64,000 bases of DNA from Orientallactaga sibirica (GCA_036365145.1 JAEOAD010000015.1:14687501-14751500), one strand, 5' to 3'. Counted from the stretch's first letter, positions 22,778 to 34,354 are shown. Made by a program: numbers and translations. The notes: generated by a model from the letters alone, not told the origin.

Positions 22778-23639
22778 CCAAAAAGATTTGATATGGATTA
22801 TGAAATAAGGAGGCTAAGATGACTCAGTGTTTGTCCTACGAAAAGCTGCATGCATGAAATTGTCTTTAGCTGCTATGATGTCCGTGGGTGAAAGAGAACA
22901 GGAAAGAAAGATGAGGAGTTTGAGCCCTGGTGTTGGAGTTAGATAATTAGAGATCCAAGCTGAAAATCTAAATTTTAACTTTACCAAAATACAGAATGGA
23001 AAATCATAATATTAAAGAAAGACCACCAAGAGGGTATTCTGATGGAGCACACAGCCTGAGGGTCCAAAGGAGTATTCAGAACTTGGAAATTGAGAAGGAA
23101 CCAACCCAAGAGACTAAGCAGCTCCAAGGAGTGTAAGAGACTGGGCCTCTAGAAGGAATGGTAACTCACTTGTGTCAAGCACATATAGTACCATGGGTCT
23201 TGTAGAGATGAAAAGCTAGAACAGACTTTTGGTTTTCACATCATCGAGGTCATGAAATCCTTCTTTATGATCCACCCCATACATGCACTCTACTTGCCTT
23301 CTTTACCTGCTTAGCTGACGTGAGTTGTTCAAATTTATTGCATCTCCTACAGTCCTGTAGACACACTCACTCATGGGCTGATGTGCAAGAGTGAACACCT
23401 GTGTATCAGGAGCAATGCTTATAAAATAGATAAGCATTGTTTATAAAATGCAATAGAATGAGTATGCAAAGATAGACTGTGTTACTCTTTGACCATGGTA
23501 TTGCTTACTTTCCAGAGAGAAAAGATGAATATACTCTGTTACAGCAGAAAAGAAAATGATTGGGCAAAAGTACGAGAGTTCAGAGGATAGAAAACCTTAT
23601 CTCTGGAGGTCAAAGTGGAGTCCATGGCTGACATGGCTT
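22778..23639. other. Unique non-coding stretch
   Basis: No recognisable feature. A short AAGCATTG-containing repeat lies near 23415-23440. Confidence 0.35.
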
Positions 23640-23915
23640 TTGAGTTTTCACTTGAAGGAGGAATGGGATTTGGAATCATGGAGGTAGGGTGGAACAAAGG
23701 GTGTTTGACTTAGAGAGAGCACGTGAGCCAAGGCATGCAGGTGGGAGGCCAGAAAGGTAGTGCTGAGCCAGAGGTAGGGTCTAATGGGAAAGCAAGCAGT
23801 GGTGGATCAGGGTAGAATTTTGGCCAAGGACCTGATGAAGACAGCCTTGGAAATGTGAGGCTGTGTTCTGTTACTAGTCACGGAGGGGTTTGAGCCATGA
23901 AAAGATGCAGTAAAA
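23640..23915 (+). repeat. L2 LINE fragment
   Basis: Features in L2 order: TGAGTTTTCACTTGAAGGAG, GCACGTGAGCCAAGGCATGC, AGTGGTGGATCAGGGTAGAA, GAAATGTGAGGCTGTGTTCT and a TTGAGCCATGAAAAGATGCA block resembling GGGAGCCATTGGAGGGTTTTAAGCAG. Confidence 0.55.
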
Positions 23916-25911
23916 GCTGAGCTGCTTCAAGTGGAATGTCTTGGCCGTGTGTGCAGAACCATCCAGCAAAGAGATAATGATAGCTTCAATCAGGACAGGG
24001 GCAGTGAAAGTAAGAAAAGGGGACAGGTGAGGGACACTGCAGGCACAGAGGCACAGAACTCAAGAGCACAGGGTTGTGGAATGGAATGTCGCTGGATCTC
24101 TGGCCTCTCCTGAAAACCACACAATCTGGGGTGCAGCATCCTTGGCCACTACCATTATGTTCTTGTCACCCTCGCCCCTTCCCCACCTTTTCCTAGCATG
24201 TGTGCTCAAGCTTCACTTCATTAATCACATGAAGCCTAGTTATTTTGAGAGCTCTTTGATTAACACTATTTCTGCAATAAAGAAACAAAGGAACGCTGTG
24301 CATCATTGCAGACTATCCATCTGACCCTGCCCAGTTTAATGAGGCAAATGTGGAGCCTGAGAGCTAGCTCCTGCCGGCCCTGCACTCTCTAATCTGCTGC
24401 GATCCGCAGCATCTTTAGGAACGGTTGGGCAAAGCTGTTTTCCACATCCAGAGAAGGCAATATACATTGCGCCCCCCCCACCCCATAGTCACACACACAC
24501 CAGCAGGACTGTAGGAAGTCCAACCAACCAGATGGAGCTCACCACTCTGCCTCCATAAGCTTAACCCAGACAGCTTGCCTGCTCAATTTCCCTAGAAAAC
24601 CTGCCCCAGAAGTACGATGTCCTGGATTCTCTCAGTCCCCAGCTGGGCGGATATCCTGGGACACAGTGATGGTCCATAAGGGGATCATCACAGATTTCTG
24701 GAGATTGGAACCCCAGCATAGTGGGGGAAGGGTCTGGCCTGCAGCCAGCCCCAGCATCTCTATTCTTGTGGCAGCTCCCGGGAAGTGCCCCAGTGGCAAG
24801 CAGGCAGGGCAGGGAGGCGAGAGTAGCTTCCTCCTGAATCTTCCCATAAAAGGATAAAAGTGCTGCTATCTGGTCGGCACTGGGTGGGATGGCTGATAAT
24901 AATTTTTTTAAGTGTGGATTTTTTTCCCCCTTTTTTGCAAGGATGTGTGTGTGTGTGTGTGCAGGCGTGCCTGCTTTCACACAGTTTGAAGTCTGTATGT
25001 GCTAACAGATGGATTCAGCCTCATCTTTTATCTGGTGTTACAGGAGATAAAACTGAAACTGGGTGACATGCTGCCTCTTCAATTTAAGGGAGGAAAAAAA
25101 AATAAAATAAAGAAGCTCTTCAAGGGAAGTCCTTATGCTACAAAAGAATGGTCCAAATTCTCAGTCTGGCTTTGCTTGAACGGCAAAACGCAGTAGAACC
25201 ATTGCCAGTGGATTTTTCTCCTCCCCCTCCCAGGCTTCTCCAAAATATATGATCTCTTGTCAGAAGTAGGCCAGGCTTGAAGGCGATCATGAATTATATA
25301 TCAAGGGACATCATTACCAGGAGTCTTGAACAAATGCCCCGTGGTTTGAATTTTACAGGTTCTTTTTTGTTCCCTCCAGTGGCAGCAATTTCTGCCATTG
25401 CATTCTGCCTGAGATGGACTGGGAAAGTGTTTTACAAAATGCACAATGAGCAGTATGCTAATAAAGGTGATTGTGCAATGGTTGAGAGCCATTCTGAAAG
25501 AAAGCTTTTATCCCCCATACACTGCCTGCACTTCAGGTACTTAGGCCGGGTGCTCTGCTGGTCTTGTCTTATTTCCGCAGCAGTCAAAGACATCCAGAAT
25601 GAGGAATGACTGAGAGAGGGAAGCTGAGATCAGCCGGACATGCTATGCCACCCTCTAAGGGAAAGACCCTGTCATTTCATGTGAATATCAAATGTGCTTC
25701 TCTCACCTAGTTATTCACTATGATTTTTTTTTAAAAGGGCTTTGTGAAAATTCTCCTTTCATCTGAAAGTGGAAACATTCATGGAGTAAATAAGAAAGGA
25801 GGATGCGGAGGTCTTGGGATTCTGCATTCTTAGTACTGTGTATGCATCTGAAAATTAACACAGAACTTCCAGAAGCACAAGTAATGGTCACAAAACATAG
25901 CAGTTCTAGTC
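23916..25911. other. Repeat-poor unique stretch
   Basis: Nearly 2 kb without recognisable SINE, LTR or LINE apart from a (TG)n run at 24942-24962 and a short C-run near 24473. The block 24350-25620 has balanced composition and reads like single-copy DNA. An antisense frame of 139 codons (24561-24980) covers the TG repeat and has no recognisable domain. I do not call it a gene. Confidence 0.45.
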
Positions 25912-26553
25912 CAAAGCTTCTTAAACAGTGGGTCACATATGGGGCAGCACGGAAACATAACTGAATGTAGGAGTCCTGAGAAATTTGGCAAGTGACAGGT
26001 TTCTAAACATGTGACAATCAAAAATTAATTTAACATCAAACGTGTAATGAATCCAAGGTGTTTCTCGCTGCATTAGCATGTGTTATATTGTTCGACCTCC
26101 CTGCAGTATTGGTTCTGAACACACAACACATGCACTTTGCACTCGCATACCACCGTGTCACACAACCCCAACAAACATGGCCTGAAACATCTTGTTGTGT
26201 GTTAGAATTGTGATGTTTTACTGCACATGCAAAGTTTTCTGTTCCAGAAATGCAATATTAATTAGAGAAACAAAGATTTTTAGTGTCTTCTTACTATATA
26301 TCTCAAGATGTGAGTATGAAATCAACACATATTTGATTGAATTATTGGATAAATAAGTACATCAATCTCATTATGCAATTTTGCTATTATCATTAATAAA
26401 TGGTAAAAAATTATATTTAAGTAAGGAATTGCTTTAATGACATCTCATGACTTGTTATGGGTAAATGTTTGATTTGTATACCTATTTCCCTGGGTTGTGT
26501 AAAACTTCCTTGGGCTAAAAAAGGGTATGAATGGGAAAGCTTGGGAAGACCTA
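25912..26553. mobile_element. hAT-like non-autonomous DNA transposon (candidate)
   Basis: The left end CAAAGCTTCTTAAAC (25912-25926) leads into AGTGGGTCA, a form common at hAT termini. The right end, reversed, reads TAGGTCTTCCCAAGC (complement of 26539-26553) and matches the left at 9 of 15 positions. Immediate flanks are TTCTAGTC (25904-25911) and TTCTAGAC (26554-26561), an 8-bp duplication with one mismatch, the hAT target-site size. The 642-bp body is AT-rich with no transposase frame. The family name is unknown to me. Confidence 0.6.
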
Positions 26554-26561
26554 TTCTAGAC

Positions 26562-27298
26562 TGTAGGTACTGTAGCTGATGAAATGGCCTTTTCCAGTCT
26601 CCAGAGTCTCCTTCCTCTGCACTTCTCTTGATTTTGTGAAGTTCTGAGTTCCTATTTCTGTTGTCTTGAGAAGAGCTAGAAATAGTTCCCTATTGGGCTT
26701 CTTGTTTTAAAAATAAATCTTTAATAAAATTTTATCAATCATCTCACTTTATTCTTGTTAACAGTCTTGGGATACAGAGGGTTTGTGATATTTTTCCCAT
26801 TCTAAAAATGAAACATCACTTTTTCCCATGTAATAACAGTTAAACTCCCGTGTTGACAGTGTAGACCCCTTAGAACAATCTTTCAAACTCCTTGTGGTCT
26901 TCTCAACATATGTCCCATGTCATAGTCCAGGCCTGTCTCATACTCCACCCCCATCATTTTCTTACTCTCCTGCCACACCCAGTGATGTACAGTTCCTCCC
27001 AGGAGAAGTTCCATCACTTCTGTCCATTTTAATGTGTGTGCCTTCTGCCTGAACATCTTTCTCTCATTCCTGACCTCATGTCCCCCATCAGCCTGGGTAA
27101 GTACCATGCATATTTCAGCCTCAGGTCAAACACTAGCCCCTCCAAGAAGCCTTTACCAGTCAGAGTCCCAATGTGTAGGTGGAGTCCTGCCCTGAACACT
27201 GTAGATTTCAGGCTAGCTCTGCTCCCCATCCAGACAGCTGCAACACTGTAACTGATGGGTCATTTTCTAGCAGCTTATGAGGATTTCCAAACAAGGAT
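26562..27298. other. Unique non-coding stretch
   Basis: Mostly unrecognised. About 26750-26830 (TTTTTCCCATTCTAAAAATG, AAACATCACTTTTT) could be a short reversed MIR. Opposite-strand frames at 26883-27251 mirror each other and look fortuitous. Confidence 0.35.
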
Positions 27299-27640
27299 GA
27301 GGGGCTGAGAGATGGCTCAGTCAATAAAGCACTTGTGTGCAAGTTCAGATCCCCAGCACCCAGGTAAACGCTGAGCACTGTGATGCGGGTCTGTAATCCC
27401 AGCCTTTGAGAGACAGACAGGTTGATTCCCAGAGCAAGCTGGCTGGCTAGACTAGCTGAATTCATGAGCTCTGGGTTTGCGAGACCATGTCTCAATAAAT
27501 AAGGTGGTAAGAAATAGGGGAACACACTGACCTTGACTTCTGCCCTCCACATGAACACATGTGTACACATACACTCACACAAACATGTGTCCACACACAC
27601 ATGAACACACACACAACCCCACATCCCCCCAAAAAAAAAC
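27299..27640 (+). repeat. B4-like bipartite SINE
   Basis: GGGCTGAGAGATGGCTCAGT, CAATAAAGCACTTGTGTGCA, GTTCAGATCCCCAGCACCCA form the tRNA-like head. GCGGGTCTGTAATCCCAGCC and GGCTGGCTAGACTAGCTGAA form the B1-like part. CCTTGACTTCTGCCCTCCAC and an (ACAC)n tract finish it, ending CCCCCCAAAAAAAAAC. Confidence 0.87.
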
Positions 27641-28059
27641 CAAGGATGAGGTACCTTGCTTTGTTCTCAGAATTGCCCACAGAGAAATATAGGAAGCTAG
27701 AGAGAAACCACAGATGGGTCTCAGTGACATTGTCCTCCCCATCTCTGCCCTTCTGTCTGGATATATTCCAGGCAAGGACTCCACACACCCAGTGGGTATC
27801 CATGACTGTCCTGTGTGAAGTTCATGTGAACGGCCACACCCAGTTCACCCTGTTCATCACCCTCATAACTCTGGCCCTCACCACCATACTCAGCTAATGT
27901 CCTGAAGCAGGTGACTTCCAGAGCCTGTGGCTTCTGATCTGACTCTGAGTTGACACAGATCCTGATGAGCTAGCAGGTCATTCTGGGAGAGTGACCACAG
28001 AATTCAGATCCAGATGCTCTGTACCATGGAATGCTTCTGGGAATTCACATTTGCCCACC
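27641..28059. other. Unique non-coding stretch
   Basis: Nothing recognisable. A forward frame of 112 codons beginning in the CA tract is a repeat artefact. Confidence 0.4.
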
Positions 28060-28205
28060 TGCTCTGAGCTTTCATTTCTGCATCAGTAAAAGTAGACTAC
28101 AAGATGCTAGGAGAAGCTGTTTCTATAAGGAGAGCTTAATTTGCAAAGTTTTTGGCACATAAAAGTTGTGCATAAATATTTTCCATCATTAGGATGAAAA
28201 ATTCA
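28060..28205 (+). repeat. MIR SINE
   Basis: GAGCTTTCATTTCTGCATCA, GTAAAAGTAGACTACAAGAT and TTTGGCACATAAAAGTTGTG then CATAAATATTTTCCATCATT match the MIR 3' half (CCTCAGTTTCCTCATCTGTAAAATGGG ... CTGGCACATAGTAAGCGCTCAATAAATGTT). Confidence 0.75.
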
Positions 28206-28269
28206 AATTTGCAGTCCAGTAAATGAGGAATTATTAGTGACATACCTGAGTGAGTTCCCTGTAACCCAT

Positions 28270-28619
28270 TGTGCCAGTCAGTTCAGGATGCTATAACAGA
28301 GTGCATAGCCCAGTGGTTTAAGCAACAGAAACGGATTTCTCACAGTTCTTGAGCTGGACAGTCTAAGATCAAGGTGCCAAAAGGTCTAATGTCTGGAGAG
28401 GGTCTACTTCCTGGTGTGTCAATGTCTGTTTTCTAATTATATGCTGAGGCGGCAGGAGTGGGGAAGCAGCTCTCTGGAGTCTCTCCTCGTAAGTGCCAGT
28501 TCCCATTCATAGAACTCCATCCTACTTCTTTCTCAGGCCCCACCTCTATAAACCATCAACTTAGGGATTTGGGTTTCAACATACAGTTCTGAGGGTGTAC
28601 AAACATTCAGTCCCTAGCA
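28270..28619 (-). mobile_element. MLT1-type MaLR solo LTR (antisense)
   Basis: In the given orientation: GTCAGTTCAGGATGCTATAA, AACAGAAACGGATTTCTCAC, AGTCTAAGATCAAGGTGCCA, GGGTCTACTTCCTGGTGTGT, CCATTCATAGAACTCCATCC, CAGGCCCCACCTCTATAAAC and GGGTTTCAACATACAGTTCT to ACAAACATTCAGTCCCTAGCA. This is the full order of the mammal-wide MLT1 LTR in reverse. No internal sequence remains. Confidence 0.9.
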
Positions 28620-30308
28620 ATTGTTTTATTGTTGCTTTAGCTATAACAACATTAGACTAAAATGAAAAGAGATATTTAGGCCTGAGTTATTAGGATCAAG
28701 AAATCCATTTGTTGTTTGGCCAAACATGTCTTACTTCTCTTAGCCTGGATATCATCAGGCCCACCATACCTGAGGTATGAATGAGAACCAAGGGATGGGT
28801 GGAGCCACACTCAGCCTGAGGACAGAGCTGGCTTTTAGGTATGATGTCTGGGAATGGCTCTCCCTAGGGCTATGTCACTCCCCACTGTGGCCCTGGGTCC
28901 TATCTGGATTAGAACTAGATATATTATTCTGAGCCTCAGGCAAACCTTGGGAAGGGAGTATAGGGAACTCAGAAGTCATTCTCTCTGATAGGGTGTGAGA
29001 AAGACACCATCAAGCCTGAGGATCTGACTCCCCCCACACACACACACATACACACCAGCCACGGGACCTCATCCACAAATTAAGGGTGGCCAGCAGGTCT
29101 TGCTCAGGTGGCTTCCAGGTCTGGCGTTCAGGAAATCTAATTTATAGCTGGGCCTACTGTCATTCATAGACCAGGAAGGGCAAAATTATCCTCATTACTC
29201 TGTTTGCAGTTCTGGTGCCTACAAAGCCACTGGGTCTGCTACATATAGAATTAGCTCTGAGCCCTTGGGCTTTTAATTAAAGGGCTTTGTGAGTCAGAAG
29301 GTTTATAGTTGGCCTCACATCTTCATGGAGACACAGAGGGAGGTCCCTGTTCTGTCATCTATCCCTTTAGAAATCAGCTGCCTCTCCCAGTGTGAGAAGG
29401 TGGATCAGGAGTCTCCCGGGGTCGTCCTGGAAAGGCTTGTGGCTAAGCTTCCCTCCAGCTCTGCAGAAAGGCCCTAGAAGCTCTGAGTCAGTAGGTAGGT
29501 CTCCCGCAATGGCTCTTTTCCATGAAAGGGCCTGAGTTGGGCCAGCCCTGTGGGATTCTTTTGTGGTTCCTAGTTCTCACCACAGCTTGTTAGTGTTTCT
29601 TAACCCAGCGCTGTTTCCACTTTGGGTGGTTTGTGCTAAATGCATTTTTCAATCCTCAGTGGTACAAGGAATGAAAGAATTGTCTAAAAGCAAAAAAAAA
29701 AAAAAAAAAAAAAAGGAAAAGAAAAAGAAAGTGGTTTTGAATGTGTCGAAAGCAAGTCTGCCTGCGGCATGTCTTTAACAGCTGCTTTCCCAGAGGAGAG
29801 CTAGAATACCTCACCTTTCGAGATATTTCAACTCTTGTTAGAAAGGGACTTAAGTAAAATTACTTTTCGGACCACTGCTGCCAGGATCACCCGGTAGTGC
29901 TTTTTTATCTGAGCTGAGTCTTGGGGATTGGAACTTTGCACGATTCCTTCATGCTACCTTCTAGAGGAGGTGGTCATGCTCATCAGATCCTGCCACCTGG
30001 AGTCACTGTGAAAGGGGTACACACTCTGAAAAGTCATCAGGTTGGAGAGTCTGCACCATGATTTAACTAGACCCATTTGCTGTTCCCATAGGTCTCTGTT
30101 AGAACCTGTCTTGTGCCTAGCACTGTGTTAGGGCACAAGGGTCTCACACTAGTACTGTCAGCTGTACTGTCAGATCACAGAGTTCTGCCCCATTGACCAA
30201 CCTTCCAGGGCTCCTGCCAAGAGACCTGAGGTCCTTTCTTTTCCTTCTTTGCTCATATGTGCAAGGAACTTGACTGAGCTTGTGAGCCTGAAGTTGTCAC
30301 CTGAGGAT
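28620..30308. other. Unique non-coding stretch with poly(A)
   Basis: No family recognised. A run of about 24 A at 29691-29714 followed by GGAAAAGAAAAAGAAAG has no gene-like or SINE-like body upstream, so it is not clearly a retrotransposon tail. A short CA-rich tract lies near 29031-29055. Confidence 0.4.
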
Positions 30309-30475
30309 ATCTCATTGCTCAGCATTGCTGACATTTAGAGCAAAATACATCTTCTTTGTTGTGGAACATTCTCCTGGACATTGTGGGGTATTGAACAGTA
30401 GCCAGTACCATCATACACAGTTCAGTTGTGATGCCCAAAAACATCTGCACACATTGCCAATATCTCATCAATGTT
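30309..30475 (-). mobile_element. MER5-like hAT-Charlie fragment (antisense)
   Basis: ATTGCTGACATTTAGAGCAA, TTCTTTGTTGTGGAACATTC, TCCTGGACATTGTGGGGTAT, GAACAGTAGCCAGTACCATC and GTTGTGATGCCCAAAAACAT then CACACATTGCCAATATCTCA read as the reverse of the MER5A consensus (GACATTTGGCAATGTCTGGAG, TTGGTTGTCACAACTGG, CTACTGGCATC). A short internally deleted element with no coding capacity. Confidence 0.78.
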
Positions 30476-30590
30476 TATAATTACCTCCTATCCTTTTCTG
30501 AAAAAGGATACTGGTGTTCTGGTCAGAGAAAATTTACCTAATTCACACAGTGAGCTAGAAACAGTTACAACTACAATTTAAATCTCCCAC
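30476..30590 (-). repeat. MIR fragment (antisense)
   Basis: ATTACCTCCTATCCTTTTCT, GAAAATTTACCTAATTCACA, CAGTGAGCTAGAAACAGTTA and CTACAATTTAAATCTCCCAC resemble the reverse MIR (GGTCACACAGCTAGTAAGTGGCAGAGC, GGATTCGAACCC). Confidence 0.5.
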
Positions 30591-30960
30591 CTTCTTGTGG
30601 ATACATTCAGGGGTATGGTGGTAAATGCTTAGTAATTGATTCTCAGTCATAAAATAAAATTGATCGGGCATATGCCAATTTCCATGGTGTATGCCCTCCC
30701 ATCATGATGGGCTTCATGACTGACCACACTGAATGTGAAGTTGGGAAGACATACACACTGTTGACTCTGGTGAGATGATATAGGGTTTCAGAGAGCCACT
30801 GGGTTCCTGTGAGCCATTGTTCACACAATGACCAGCACTGTGCTCTGGTTCTCTTCTGGGCCTCATTCTTCTGTCCCAAAGGCAGCTAGCTACCCAGTAC
30901 TGTGACACGTCATGGAGGAAGCATTAACCTGGTAAGGGTTTTTGTTTTGTTTTGTTTATT
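30591..30960. other. Unique non-coding stretch
   Basis: Nothing recognisable. Confidence 0.35.
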
Positions 30961-30966
30961 TGTGCA

Positions 30967-31000
<34 letters not shown>

Positions 31001-31156
31001 CATGAGTGCATGCATGCACCAGAACCTTCTGGAAATGAACATCAGATTCTTGCACCATTTTTTGCATCCAGTTTAGGTGAGCAGGTTAGGATTTGAAACC
31101 AGGCTGGCTGGCTTCTTAAACAACTGCTTTTAACTCCTGAACCATCTTCCCAGCCC
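30961..31156 (-). repeat. (TG)n plus tRNA/ID-type SINE (antisense)
   Basis: A TG run of about 30 bp (30967-30997) and GCGCGCACATGAGTGCATGC precede a tRNA-like half: TGCATCCAGTTTAGGTGAGC, ATTTGAAACCAGGCTGGCTG, CTGCTTTTAACTCCTGAACC, ATCTTCCCAGCCC. The B1-like half seen in other B4-like copies is missing. Confidence 0.7.
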
Positions 31157-31490
31157 ATTGCAAGGGATTTTGATCAGTTCTTTAGATAACTATGGAGTGC
31201 CTAGCGTAGAACGTTCTCCTTTGCCTCTCCAGCAGCAATTTCTTTCCAGTCTTTCCACTTATGACGTTGTAGGAGTGCTGGGGCAGCTGTGGCCTTCGAG
31301 CAGAAGCCTCAAGGTGGTCATCATAATGAAGAGTCACATGGACAGAGCAAACCTGTAGGCAGGGAATGGGGGCCATTGCTCAGGCTCCTTCATGTTGAGT
31401 GCCACCTCTTGGGGAGCACCATATGGAGATGATCATGGAACTGTTGGATATATCACGCTATTGCCTAGAAGATGGTTTGGGCTGAAGTGA
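31157..31490. other. Unique non-coding stretch
   Basis: Nothing recognisable. Confidence 0.35.
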
Positions 31491-31605
31491 TAGTTCAGAT
31501 ATGAGCTGTGATCATTGTGAGCCTTGGTTTCCCATCTGGGAGAGGAGAGATACTAACCACTTCCATGGAGGTGGTCGAACAAGAGGATTGTCTGGCCCGA
31601 GCCTC
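31491..31605 (+). repeat. MIR fragment
   Basis: GAGCTGTGATCATTGTGAGC, CTTGGTTTCCCATCTGGGAG and AGGAGAGATACTAACCACTT match MIR (TGCCTCAGTTTCCTCATCTGTAAAATGGGGATAATAATACCTACC). Confidence 0.5.
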
Positions 31606-31711
31606 AGATGCCTACCTATCCCCCATTACTCCTTGGTGGTCTGGCTTATTGTCATGACAGCGTAAGTTTACTGACCCTGAGTATCTAGCAGCCCTTAGCT
31701 GTTCTTTTTGT

Positions 31712-31866
31712 TGTTGTTATTATTGTTGGTGGTTTTTTGAGGTAGGGTCTTTCTCTAGCCCAGGCTGACCTGGAATGAGTCTCAGGCTAGCCTCGAACTC
31801 ACAGTGATCCCCCACCTCAGCCTCCCAAGTGCTGGGATTAAAGGCGTGCGCCACCACACCTGGCTT
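31712..31866 (-). repeat. B1-like SINE (antisense)
   Basis: GTTGTTATTATTGTTGGTGG tail, GAGGTAGGGTCTTTCTCTAG, CTGACCTGGAATGAGTCTCA (an internal deletion of about 13 bp removes TTCACTATGTAGT), CTCGAACTCACAGTGATCCC and AAAGGCGTGCGCCACCACAC. CpGs retained. Confidence 0.95.
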
Positions 31867-33135
31867 TCTTAGCTGTTTTACCTTGACTATGTATGGTTCA
31901 GGACTACATGTTCCTGGTCATCTTCTCTGTGTGTTTGTCCTGGGAGAGTCTGGGACTGAAGAAGACTCAAAGCTAGTCATGCAGAGGTTTATGGTCTCCT
32001 CCTCTCTGGTGTCACCTTATTATGTCATGTTTGGTAGTACACCTAGTTATGACTAGACCCTAGGTAGCTCCAGAGAAGGCATGGGAGTTATGGGCAAATG
32101 GATTTTTTCACAAAGGCTCTTAAAGGGGTCTAACTAGGGAAGACACATCCGTAGATGTGTGCCTTAGACAGTTCTTCCTTTACTCAGAGGTCAGAGCCAT
32201 GGACTAGGTAGAATAAAACTGGATACAAGCTTGGTGCCCCAGTCCAGTCAAAAATTGATGAAGCAGCACATGGGCGCCAGATGCTGAGTGACAGTTTAAC
32301 AAGTGCGAGGAGAGTGCAGAAGGGAAAGAGGTCAGTGTGAGCTGCAGTATTGGGTTTCAGATAAGACTTATTAGAGGAAATAACTGCTGCGGCCATTCAA
32401 GGATGGCAGAAAGGGCAAAGGGAAAGTGTAGGTCCTTTGTATTCTAGAGAACATAAAACCATAGTCAGTCACCTTTGGGCTTCAGCTGAGAGTTTATGTA
32501 GTGAATGGATCTCATTGGTATGAACTCGTTTATGGGGCAATGTGAACATCTGGCTTAAGAATGTGGATTTTGTTAGAGGGTAGTGAGTCTCACATGGAAA
32601 GTGCATGTGGCTCTTGTCACTCTCTCTGGGGACCTTATCCTTATCCCTTTTCCTCTTATCTCCCTGTTCCCTCTTCCTTTCTCCCCATGACAAAGTGTGC
32701 CATGCCCGGGGTCTTGTTGTAGAGGGGTCTTGTTCCCTGGGCTTCTGGGCCCCGCAGAATCCCTTCATCTGAGAGCCAGTGAATCCCTGAATGCTGATCA
32801 TGTGACTCCTGATTTGCCTCGCAGCAGGAAGCCCAGGACCCACAGCAGCTGTGCCATTATCTGGAGCAGAATCAAGCGTTTCTCTGGGAGGCCAGAGGTG
32901 ACTTTGTCAGCATTGCAGATCAGCCGGTTCCCAGCTGTCGCAGGTACCATTGAGACTTCTCACACGCTATCCCTTATCAAGAGTGATGGGAGGGGAACGT
33001 CCTGTTTCCCCAGAGCCTGGTTTGTGACAGTGTATGCATCTCTGCTGTCCATGTTGTCCGTGGAGGTGAAGATGGCCATCACCTGAGTGTTCAAGTAAAG
33101 TAGATGTGAGTTTCCTGGGACAGGTCAGAGAGGAC
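31867..33135. other. Unique non-coding stretch
   Basis: No repeat recognised. Both strands have open frames of 103-129 codons near 32470-33278. On the reverse strand a frame from about 33083 to 32967 follows a possible acceptor (TTACTTGAACACTCAG) and ends at TGA. It encodes about 39 residues with no domain I recognise, so I do not call an exon. Confidence 0.4.
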
Positions 33136-33139
33136 TTTG

Positions 33140-33240
33140 CTGGGAAATGGGGTGAGTTGGATACTTTGCCGGTGATGAGGAAACTGAGGCTCAGAGTGTA
33201 ATGTGATGACCATGAAGCAACATAGATAGGAACTGGTCCT
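33140..33240 (-). repeat. MIR fragment (antisense)
   Basis: CCGGTGATGAGGAAACTGAG, GCTCAGAGTGTAATGTGATG and CATAGATAGGAACTGGTCCT fit the reverse MIR core (GATGAGGAAACTGAGGCACAGAGAGGTTAAG). Confidence 0.75.
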
Positions 33241-33507
33241 TGAAAACTTAGAAGTGGGGCACCCTGGGATGTCAGCATACTCCTGTTGGCTGGACACTGG
33301 GCATGCTTCTTGCAGAGGTCAGCCTTGAGAGAATATTGCCTTCTCAGGTGGCTGTGTATATGAAAGGTGATGCTTCACCACTGAATGGCTGTTCTTGCTG
33401 TGGACTGTCCCAAGGTCCAAACAGAAGTCAGTCTAAGCCCCTTCAATATGCAGAGGGCAGTGGGTGTCTTGACCCAATCTTACATAGATGTAGGGTAAGA
33501 AGAGAAG

Positions 33508-33890
33508 GGGTGCTGGGGAGATGGCTCAGTGGATAAGAACATTTTCTGCACAAGTATGAGGACCTGAGTTCAATCCCCAGCAAGCAGTTCAATTCCAAAG
33601 ACTTAAAATCATAATACAAAGTTCAATTCCCGCACAGAAAGTGAAGTGTGGCCATTCACACCTGTAATCTTTGGGACTTGTTGGGCAGCTAATCTAACCA
33701 GAAACTGGTCCACGCTCCAGGTTCAGTGAGAAGCTCTGTGTCAAGGAAATAAGGCAGATGCACAATAGAGGACACCAACAGCCTTCACTGACTCCTGCAT
33801 TCACGCTCATGGGGCACGCACATCTGCACACAAATGTTTATACACCTCACATACACACACTGCACATACACCACATTAATAAATTAATTA
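33508..33890 (+). repeat. B4-like bipartite SINE
   Basis: GTGCTGGGGAGATGGCTCAG, GACCTGAGTTCAATCCCCAG form the tRNA-like head. GTGGCCATTCACACCTGTAA, CCAGGTTCAGTGAGAAGCTC form the B1-like part, with a CA-rich end and ATTAATAAATTAATTAG tail. The head carries an extra AGTTCAATTCC-type repeat (GTTCAATTCC at about 33588 and again near 33622), suggesting internal duplication. Confidence 0.82.
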
Positions 33891-34354
33891 GAAAAGAAAG
33901 AAGTTCTCAGATCTGCATCTCAGCCTTGGCCCAGCCCTGTGCCATAACCTGGGTCTAAATGAACATTGCTCTTAAACTCCCAGATGCGGTCCCATGCCAC
34001 CAGTCCTGAGGCGGGTGGATGTCAGGAGCGCTGAGGTGGTTTGTGGGGCTTGTAGAGTTTGTTTGTGGGTGCTAGAGCCCTCTGCAAGAGGTGTTGAACT
34101 TGGAGTGAATTACTGGAACTGGAGCAACAGATCTTTCTCTCTCTTTTTCTCTCTCTCTCTTCATCTCAGATTTTACTCAGTACAGTGCAGCCATGTGACA
34201 TTTCCTGCTTCCTTACTCTGGGGCAATATTGGCCTCAAACCTCTGAAAACATGATTTACACTAGATGGTCTAAGCAAGTTTGTCCCACTAATTTAGGACA
34301 ATCCTATTTGCAGAAGTTCAGACAGTCACTTTAAATGCTAGGTCGCCCTAATGA
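33891..34354. other. Unique non-coding stretch
   Basis: A pyrimidine-rich TCTCTCTTTTTCTCTC run occurs near 34132-34160. No other feature recognised. Confidence 0.35.

Noticed and set aside
24561..24980. 139-codon antisense frame
   Set aside because: It starts across a TG microsatellite (hence a His/Thr run), shares DNA with another antisense frame, and matches no known family.
29691..29720. Poly(A) tract as evidence of a processed pseudogene
   Set aside because: The DNA upstream has no recognisable coding similarity, no flank duplication was seen, and it is likely a homopolymer or degraded SINE tail.
32967..33083. Possible last exon on the minus strand after a CAG acceptor-like site
   Set aside because: Only about 39 residues before a stop, a weak polypyrimidine tract, no recognised protein, and no partner exons found nearby.
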